Part shown: in pieces, positions 55,986 through 64,000 of the stretch
Layout of the letters: each line of letters opens with the position of its first letter
Numbering within the stretch: the first letter of the stretch is position 1
Source of the DNA: Cladorhizidae sp. MBARI D1340-BT2
Lineage: Eukaryota > Porifera > Demospongiae > Poecilosclerida > Cladorhizidae
DNA length: 64,000 nt
Direction: 5' to 3'
NCBI GenBank assembly: GCA_028752905.1
Contig: JAQNBH010000013.1
Coordinates: forward strand, 43,292,071 to 43,356,070
Position numbers and translations under genes: made by a program
Notes under the pieces: model-generated
The model's input: only the letters and a program-made list of their open reading frames with translations
Told to the model about the DNA's origin: nothing
Database searches by the model: none

Positions 55986-56640
55986 CTCTTGGGCAATCTC
56001 ATCTACAAAATATAGACAGTCAATTAAACAACTATGTAGCTTTGTTGTGGAGGGATTGAAATTAAACTCCCATCAATCAACAACCTCCACCCTGTACGGC
56101 AGATGTTGTAGATTGTGACAAGTGTGAGATAATGGAGAAATTCCCAACTGTGTTTGAAGGTGTAGGTATTCCTGGTCAAAGAGTCAAGCCAAACACAGAG
56201 CCCCAAGCATGTTCACAGCCAGACATGTGGCACTAACCCCTACATGTACATGACAGGGTTAAACAGAGCCCCAAGCATGTTCACAGCCAGACATGTGGCA
56301 CTACCCCTACATGACAGGGTTAAACAGAGCACCAAGCATGTTCACAGCCAGACATGTGGCACTACCCCTACATGACAGGGTTAAACAGGAACTACACAGA
56401 ATGGAAACACTAGGAGTGATATCCAAAGTGGAGAAACCAACCACTTGGTGTGTGGGATGGTTGCAGTCCCAAAGAGATCAGGCCAAACATTGACTTGAAG
56501 CCCCTGAACAACAGTATTCTCAGTAGGTGTGTCCTCTACCAAATATGGAAGAGACATTAACACAACTATCGGGAGCAAAGTTATTTAGCGAACTCGATGC
56601 TAAGACTTGGGATTCTGCCAGACACCCGTGCCAGAGGAAT
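55986..56640 (+). pseudogene. Ty3/gypsy linker and N-terminal reverse transcriptase fragment
   Basis: After a decayed stretch (about 55,986-56,190) come three units of the 61-bp repeat (56,190-56,390, reading [15 protein letters not shown]), then 'ELHRMETLGVISKVEKPTTW', the start of RT, and, with a deletion, 'LSGAKLFSELDA' (about 56,560). The sequence is cut at 56,644 by the start of palindrome 2's right arm. Catalytic boxes beyond the first are missing. Confidence 0.8.
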
Positions 56641-56644
56641 CACA

Positions 56645-59330
56645 TTATAAAGCACCCACTTTGGATCCAGAGGGTTGCATAGTTATTTCAGAGGACTTAG
56701 AGACCAAAGCAATTATCTGATTTCCCAGTGATCAGCAGGAGGTCCAGATTGGCTTTGTCCAACATCTTAAGGACTTGATTAGTGATTCTGCCAGGAGTGG
56801 TGGTCTTGTTTTGCTAACAGCTCTTACAGCCTTTTTTAACCTTGTTCTTCCAGGTAAAGCTCCTCCTAGTGTGTGTCACTTCTTTTTGGGTGACTCTTGT
56901 GATGCATTGAATAAAAAGTGTGGTGGGGCGGGGCCTATTGCAGTGGAGTGTACTCTTAGGTGGTTAGCTGCCAAGTGTGCTGGCCTTCACGTGAAGGTGT
57001 CCATGAGTGAGCTACTAACACCTTTTCAACTTGGTGTTGGCACTAAGGGTGGAGCAGAAGCTATTGTTCATGCTTCCTGTATGTACATGCATTCCTTAAT
57101 CCTTAAAGCCAGGCCAAGCTTTGTTAAAGTTGGACTTCTGTAATGCTCGATCCGTTGTGACAAAATGTTAACAGCCATTGAAGAGTTAGCTCCTGCATCT
57201 GGTGATATTCTGCCTATAGCTCTCCCTCCTCCCTTTTTTTGGTGAGGATAAGATTATTCATTCCTATGAGGGTGTCCAACAAGGTGACCCTCTAGGCCCA
57301 CTCCTTTTCTGTCTCACTATCCAAAAGTCAATGAGCCATCTCAAACCTGAGCTGAAAGTTTTTTGCTTGGACAACAGCTGCCTAACAGCTCTTACAGTAG
57401 AAGATGTCATCAATGATTTTTTGACCTTAGAATCAATGGCTTGCGAGGTTGGTCTGCAGCTTTACCGAAGAAAATGTGAACTCATTAGCCATGACCCTTG
57501 TCTTATTGATGAGTTACTATGTGCAATGCCGGAGCTTAACCCTGAAGATGCCCCCCTCCTAGGCTCTCCTATATATAGGGGATAGCAAGGGAGTTGAAGA
57601 TGCCCCCCTCCTAGGCTCTCCTATATATAGTGGAGAGCAAGGGAGTTGAAGATGCCCCCCTCCTAGGCTCTCCTATATATAGGGGATAGCAAGGGAGTTG
57701 AAGATGCCCCCCTCCTTAGGCTCTCCTATATATAGGGGATAGCAAGGGAGTTGAAGATGCCCCCCTCCTAGGCTCTCCTATATATAGGGGGTAGCAAGGG
57801 AGTTGAAGATACCCCCCTCCTAGGCTCTCCTATATATAGGGGATAGCAAGGGAGTTGAAGATGCCCCCCTCCTAGGCTCTCCTATATATAGTGGAGAGCA
57901 AGGGAGTTGAAGATGCCCCCCTCCCAGGCTCTCCTATATATAGGGGAGAGCAAGGGAGTTGAAGATGCCATTGCTGCTAAAACAAAGTGATTGGAGGTGA
58001 TGCGAAATAGACTTTGTCACCTACAGGCACATGACGCACTCTGCTTGCTCCAACGTGCTTTTGCCATGTCTAAGCTGCTGTACTTGTTACGTACTGCACC
58101 ATGTCTTGCTTCATCTAAACTCACAGAGTTCGATGACATCCTATGTTCCATCCTAACTGAAATCACCAATATTCAGCTTGCTCACTAACTCACTCACCTA
58201 GACACAGGCAGTCAAGTATGGTGGTTTAGGAATTAGAAGTGCTGCTATGCTTGCACTGTCTGCCTTTCTGGCTTCTGCAAGTAGCACGTTCGACCTCATC
58301 CACCGGATTATGCCTGCTAGGTTCCATGATTGCCTCTTCCCTGATTTTGAGTGTAGACTTACCTCATTGCATCAGGATCATTCTGAGTCTCTCCCTAAAG
58401 TGCCAGCTTCCTTCCATCAGAAGACATGGGATACCCTTCGTGGCAATGCCTCATGCATTGCCTTGATGGATTCAGTGCAGCATGATGTTAAGTCTACTGC
58501 TTGCATCATCAAGAAGAGTCCAGGGCCTGGCTGTATGCTCTGCCTATGACATCTACATGGATGATGAGACTGTTCAAGTGGCCACAGGCCCTCGTCTAGG
58601 TATAGCACTCTGTAGGCCCCATATTTGTCACCACTGTGGTGTACAGGTTGACCAGTTAGGGAGACATGGTCTCAGCTGCAGGAGAAGTCAGGGGCGTCAC
58701 CTAGGCATGAATGAATGACATCATTAAAAGATCTCTTGCCACTGCTAAGATTCCTGTGCACCTATATAGAGCATTCTGGTATTTGTCGTGGTGATAGAAA
58801 ATGACCTGATGGAGCCTCTGTCTGCCCATGGAAGAATGGTCACGTATTAGTCTGGGATGTTACATGCCCAGATACTTGCCCCATCTTACACCAGCCATAT
58901 TTCAGGAGATCTGGTGTGGTAGCTGAGAGGCTGAATTTCTCCAAAAAAAGAGAAATATTTGAACATCTTGGCCACACATCATATTGTGCCAGTGGGCCTC
59001 GAGACCGCTGGATTTTTTACCCTGAGGTCCGCTCTTTTTTTACTGTGCTAGATCACCGAGTTCAGGTAGAGACTGGATAACATCTTTCGCTCCATTTCTT
59101 GCTGCAGAGGCTGTCTGTTGGTTACAGAGAAAACACTCTCTGCTGCAGCAGATGATGGTTGAACCAAAACAGATGTACAACTGTTAGACCACAGGGGAAC
59201 TTTTCAGATTTGTGTCTTCTCCACCATAGTAGCCTGTCAATATCTGCTGATAATCCATTGGCTTTAGCCATATAAAGAGCTAACTCGCTCTTCAACCCAT
59301 CAATGATAGGAAAAGGAAAGTGTGTTGTTA
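56645..59330 (+). pseudogene. R2/NeSL-like non-LTR retrotransposon RT and endonuclease, right copy
   Basis: Plus-strand frames: 'CGGAGPIAVECTLRWLAAKC' and 'GGAEAIVHAS' (RT fingers, about 56,925-57,075), 'QQGDPLGPLLFC' (about 57,270), 'FCLDNSCLTA' (about 57,362; the catalytic DD is DN), 'PEDAPLLGSPIYRG' with the 52-bp array, and 'AMSKLLYLLRTAPC' (about 58,065). Near the end come 'CHHCGVQVDQLGRHGLSC' (C-x2-C-x8-H-x4-C, about 58,630) and 'PDGASVCPWKNGHVLVWDVT' (about 58,808). This zinc finger followed by PD-x15-D matches the restriction-like endonuclease of R2/NeSL-type elements. Several frameshifts and stops: inactive. Confidence 0.78.
57544..57961. repeat. 52-bp minisatellite inside the R2-like RT, right copy (8 units)
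   Basis: Unit 'GAAGATGCCCCCCTCCTAGG' then CTCTCCTATATATAGGGG. The first unit is in the RT frame as EDAPLLGSPIYRG, the last returns to 'VEDAIAAK', so the array replaces what is a single segment in related elements (compare 'DDATLLGSPLGD' at 21,800). Confidence 0.93.
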
Positions 59331-59446
59331 TTGTTAGACCGTTAGACCCTACAAGATTCTCAAAATGTTCCCTATCATTCCAGCATTATTCTTGGATTCT
59401 TAACATACCTATTATTCTCAAAATTATGCTAGCATAATTTATCTAA

Positions 59447-59481
<35 letters not shown>

Positions 59482-60087
59482 CAAGACAATATTATATTAG
59501 TCAAAAAAGAAATGGATTTTTTTTTACCAGTGCAGATAACAAACATTTACAGGACCATAATATAATGTACTTCAAATAGAATACAAATTTTAAACCAGAA
59601 TTATTAGTGTTTATTGGTAAAGGTTCATTAGGTAAAGTGTCCAAAAAAGAAATGGATTTTTTTTTACCAGTGCAGATAACAAACATTTACAGGACCATAA
59701 TATAATGTACTCTAAATAGAATACAAATTTTAAACCAGAATTATTAGTGTTTATTGGTAAAGGTTCATTAGGTAAAGTGTCATGTAAATGCATTGATACT
59801 TGTTTCATTTTTGTTGACCAATCATATTCATTTCTTAATTGTCATGTTATTATTTGTATTTTATAGTCAAGCAGCCACCCACAAGAAGTCAGTCAGCATA
59901 ACACCAGAACATGATATTATTTACATGTTTATGATTTAATGTTGCTATTGCTGAGCCTGTTAAGGCTATCACATATAATACAGCACAGTGTGAAACTATT
60001 TAGTAACTAACCTAATAACAATCTATATTTAAAAAAAGAAGTCAACAGTATTTAATTAATAAAATTATCCACAATATTAAGTTACGA
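59331..60087. other. AT-rich interval with TA repeat and 141-bp pair (right arm)
   Basis: TA repeat at 59,449-59,479, then the inverted copies of the two 141-bp units (59,505-59,790). No gene. Confidence 0.8.
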
Positions 60088-61001
60088 GTGTCCCGCTGCT
60101 CAGGAAGGGGGGGGGACAGGAGTGGACCAAAGATCATTCCTCAGCTCACCATACAACAGTTCCTTTCTCCTCTGCCACCACTTCCCTACCCAATACATAA
60201 CACACTCGCCCACCTCCTCCATTACTGCATCACTTACTCCCTCCACATCTTCCCCAAAAGCAATGCCACCTTTCCATCCTTACTCACTCTTCTTAATTCA
60301 TCCAACGACTGTCTTGCCCCTGCAATTCTGCGTACCTCATCTATCAGAACCAGCCGATCCCTCTCAAATTCCCCGCATGTCACCAAGAAATGTTCCACAT
60401 CCTCCCCTGCTCCACTATCACACATTATACACCTCTCATCTCTAACTATCCCACATCTCTTCTTATCCTCTAACAACCCAGCTGATCAGTCCTCAGTCTA
60501 AATTGTAGCCGCACACCTTGCATGGACCTCACATACCTCTCCAACCCTGCGCCATTCTTTGCCGATTTATAATAATTCAGCGTACTTTTCCCGTCTACTT
60601 CCTCCTCCCAGTCCTTCTCATTTCTCACCTTCACTTTCCCCTTCCACTTGCGCACTGATCCAACCTCGTTGTTTATCTTGTACTTTCTCCTCAAGATCTC
60701 ATATTCTACCCACCATCCAATTCCTCCATCCTCTCGTAGTTTATTTACAACAACTTTTACCAATCTGCTCTGTTCCAACACCTCTAATCTCTTTCCAAAC
60801 AAAACCTTCATCTCTTCTCTCCTCTCCTCTAGCTTCCTCCACCCCATATCTCCCCGTATTGCCACTCCTGCTACTGTATCACTTGCCCCCAACAGTCTCC
60901 TACCCACTCTCATCTGTGCTGACTCCAGCTTCTTGCGAGCATTCTGTCCTCCTGTCCACCACACTTCGGCTGCATGCTCCATTATTATAATACTCAAGTA
61001 G
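60088..61001 (-). pseudogene. LINE family C reverse transcriptase C-terminal part, right copy
   Basis: Inverted copy of 48,243-49,197, with the same frameshift. The 175-codon frame (60,470-60,997) is identical in protein to the left one. A G run near 60,109-60,117 differs in length from the C run at about 49,126. Confidence 0.75.
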
Positions 61002-61619
61002 ATACATGTGCTTTTATATCATATAATACACACAGACATGTGCATTATAAGCAATTCACTGGTTTTGTTGGAGATAATGTCTGAGGATGATCACTCTTGG
61101 TAAGAAAATGTGCAGATGTGTGTGACTCAACTCAGTTCTATTAATTGTCACAAGAATAAGCAAACAACTAATGCACATGCATTATAAGCTCTGGTTTTGT
61201 TGAAGTCATCCGCTAGATCCAATGAGGGAACCACTGATCACTTCATGGAACTCATTTTCCTGCTTCAGTTCACGTCATAGCCAGGAGAGCTGTGACGACC
61301 CTTTACCAACCACTGGTTGTTTGGCTCGGTAGAGAACAGATTAGGGTTATTGTTCGCAAGTGATTGGACAGTTTGGAGTCTTCTGATAGACCAATGGACA
61401 TCTTATAAAGATAGGTAGGAGGAAAGTAGAAAAGACAAAGACAAAGACAATTTAATTTTTAAAAAAAATTTAATACGCATGTGTTTAGATGTATATATAT
61501 AAGAACATTTGTATTAGGAATAAATATTGCTAATAATGACATATATGAGAAAAGTAAGCCACCATGTTTATTACTAAAGTATAAACACGTGCCTATGTAT
61601 TCATATATAACATAGACAC

Positions 61620-62000
61620 ATGCATCATAAGTAGCTACCATGTTTTGTTGAATGTCTTTGTCATGTTCAATATTGGCACAAGAGTAAGCTTCAGAGGAAA
61701 CCAACTGGTCAGTAATGTGACTTTATAGCAGCTGCTTGCTGGCCTGGCTCAGCTAGACTCGATATTGAGTCAACACAAGCATGTTTACTGTATTGATATC
61801 CTTTACCAATTATAAAACTGCTTATCTGCGTGTACTATTTGAGGGTATGCTCTATTATTGTAGCTTGGTAATAACACCACCAGATCCTGATCAGGTAGCA
61901 ATACATTTTGTTTGTATGGCTATTCATATTCCTTCCAGGTCAGCTGCCTTCCATGTTCCTCACATAGGCAGACTCTCTCTGATGTCTTCATAATGCAGTT
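61620..62000 (-). repeat. Dispersed repeat, copy 3
   Basis: Inverted copy of 47,205-47,610. The interval 61,002-61,620 matches 47,611-48,242, with the GACCCTTTACCAAC word at 61,297-61,310. Confidence 0.8.
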
Positions 62001-62149
62001 TGGCTGTCTCACTGGTACAGTGTTGCCATAATTTTTTTGGTAATTTCCAAAATTACTCGCCTGTGTTATCAAAAAAAATTGGCAACAAAAAATCCAAACA
62101 AAATCCAAACAACAATTTCATGAGAAATAACATACTAAAGTGTGTTCAT

Positions 62150-64000
62150 AGCATTTACACATGTCTTTGATAGTTCAGTGTTCGGTTAAAATTCATAGCA
62201 TTTTTGAGGAACATTGAATTGCACTGTTAAAAGTGAATTTAATGTAGAAATTCCTAGTCTGTTTCTGTGCTTCGTTTTGTTGATACCAATGTGGCTGAAT
62301 AAACATTCGGTATCAGCATTGCCATGGGGTATATTATATATAACTAGAATGGCTTTTGCGAGTTTATACCAATGTAGAGTAGCGATACTCAGTTTCCAAG
62401 CAGTCTTTGATTTGGCTGATTCCATGCCAATACTTATCCACCTCTGTGAAGGCAGTGACTTTAGGAGGTAATGGCGACATGCAGAAATCCATAAATTCCT
62501 CTTGAAGGCTCGGTCTGTCACCAACTTGAACTACCAGAGGAACACACTCTGCTGCAGCAAGCACCTGATCAGCCATACTGTATTGTTGTAAGCCTGGTTG
62601 AAGCTTGGAGAGTAACTTGTGATTCATAGGTAATTGTTTGACAGCTCCCTTGGCTGCAGCAATCCACCAAGCTTGGATAGTCTCCCTAAATTTTCTCACA
62701 TCTTCAGATGATAATCCATCCTCTTCTTCAAGGTATGATAGTGTGCTGTGACCTACGAAAACTTGGTATAAAGGGAGATACTCTTCTGAGTTATCAATAC
62801 AACTTGTGAAACATGTTCACAGCACACACGTACTCAGAATTCATGAACAGCAACAGAAATTTTCGTATTAAACCATCGAGCTCTTGGTAGAAACATGAAG
62901 AATTGGAGATTGCTGCTGCATGTACCTGTTGAAATTATTAACAATTGGTAATGCAGAACATAGAAAGAGCAAGTAAGCATTGGTCAGAGGCTTTTCAAGT
63001 AAAAGTTTTACTCTTCTCACTACTGCCTGCTTATCCTCAGTACTTAGAAAGTATGAGAGTAAGGCTTCATATTGTTCGATAAGACGATTTACACAAGCTT
63101 CAAGGCTGAGCCATCATGTTTGGTGTTTAACAACTTGTGTGGCTTGCATTTCACAAAACTCTGAAATTTTTCGCAGCCTCCTTGGGCTCTTCTGGATCAG
63201 TTGTCAGATCTTCCAATTCATCAGGCAAGACTTTGCAGGCTATGTGTGAAGAGCAATTAAAGCTGGCTGCTTACATCATAACCATGACATCACTGAATTT
63301 CATGCTCCCAACATTACATTGGCCCCATCTGTACCTAATCTGACAAGATTATCATAAAGGAGGGTAGTGGATTCTTGAAAATGCTTATCGATTGCGTTAA
63401 ATAGCAGCTCTGCAGTTGCCCTCTCTACACTCTCTAGGGCAAAGAAGACACATCTCACCTGTCCTTGGGTGTTATCGAAGAATCAAAGCATAATAGCAGC
63501 TTGTTGTGTAATGGTAATATCAGTTGTCTCATCAGTTTGGAGGCTGAAGTATTTAGTCTCTCTAACTGCTGCGGAAATGGTTTTCCAACAATCCTGGGCA
63601 ATAACTTTCAACACAGCTGTTGCTTTAGTACGAATGCACTTCAAGTCTTTAGCACGACGGCACTTCAAGTCTTTAGCAATAGAAGAATCAGGAAACATCA
63701 ACTTGAATAGTTTGGTACAATGATCTCCCAATTATAAGGCAAGATGGTGCTCTCCAAGGAAATATGCAAAGAGTACTTCTGCACGGATTACAGACTCCTC
63801 TCTTATTGCCCAAAGTAGGACCCTAGAGGCAGTACACCCACACCATCTTTACTTGAGTATTTGTGTAATTTTGTTTCCTGATGTCTCCTGAGATCTCTAA
63901 CCACCTCTTCCAAGGTTTATATCATGAGAGCACTTCATACAGAAGGCAAAAGAAGATCCCTTTCTAGAAGTTGTGGCCTATGGGAAAGTCTTTGCATACT
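62150..64000 (-). pseudogene. hAT transposase pseudogene, right copy, cut by window end
   Basis: Inverted copy of 45,070-47,039, covering the C-terminus (62,186) up to about the region matching 45,247. It shares the TGA after 'QQAAIML' and other breaks with the left copy. Its own extra lesions are a 2-nt insertion near 62,365 that splits the open C-terminal frame, loss of a few codons near 63,235, and a tandem duplication of 'CACTTCAAGTCTTTAGCA' near 63,640. Confidence 0.83.

Larger units (their letters stand above)
56645..64000. repeat. Right arm of second inverted duplication (palindrome 2), runs off the window
   Basis: Reverse complement of 45,247-52,410 in the same order: R2-like element, 141-bp pair, LINE tail, dispersed repeat, hAT transposase. 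Private differences include about 186 bp more at 59,098-59,275, a 2-nt insertion near 62,365 and a small tandem duplication near 63,640-63,675. Confidence 0.9.

Overview
The window looks like nuclear DNA from an invertebrate metazoan. A demosponge is my best guess, from recollection of similar TRIM-NHL and transposon families, not from a search. Evidence for a metazoan: a full-length RING/B-box/coiled-coil/filamin/NHL (TRIM-NHL) gene with a good Kozak context, GT-AG type splice sites, piggyBac, hAT, pogo, Ty3/gypsy, Penelope-like and several non-LTR elements, and very many micro- and minisatellites. I see no rRNA, tRNA, CRISPR or bacterial-type operon.

Layout. (1) 648-12,012 and 27,695-43,735 are the two arms of a large, diverged inverted duplication (palindrome 1). 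Each arm carries one TRIM-NHL gene: the left copy (7,989-10,187, +) is intact with 732 codons, the right copy (29,978-32,190, -) is a pseudogene with a nonsense codon and frameshifts. The arms differ by clean transposon insertions, and the opposite arm shows the empty site: a 1.5-kb hAT-like element (6,209-7,713) and a 722-bp foldback element at TTAA (10,632-11,353) in the left arm; a 3.2-kb piggyBac (39,896-43,136) in the right arm. (2) The spacer 12,013-27,694 holds Ty3/gypsy and LINE debris, a TTAA element (13,638-14,959), a direct duplication of about 2.2 kb (18,360-20,500 / 23,200-25,540) and large minisatellites. (3) 43,285-44,680 has possible exons of an unrecognised membrane-protein gene on the minus strand; one exon-like piece was copied into the left arm. 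(4) About 45,247-52,410 and 56,645-64,000 (running off the window) are arms of a second, much younger inverted duplication (palindrome 2). They carry a decayed hAT transposase, a LINE 3' part, and an R2/NeSL-style non-LTR reverse transcriptase. Its spacer, 52,411-56,644, has a TTAA MITE and a Ty3/gypsy gag-protease-RT fragment.

Recurring theme: several minisatellites are tandem amplifications of short segments of retroelement coding sequence. In one Ty3/gypsy family this has happened at gag (31 bp), the protease-RT linker (21 bp), just upstream of RT (61 bp) and in the integrase tail (27 bp, with a 351-bp higher-order period). In an R2-like LINE the unit is 52 bp. Most long open frames in the window are these arrays read through, not genes. 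The only gene I would call functional is the left TRIM-NHL; the piggyBac transposase is nearly intact but carries stops.
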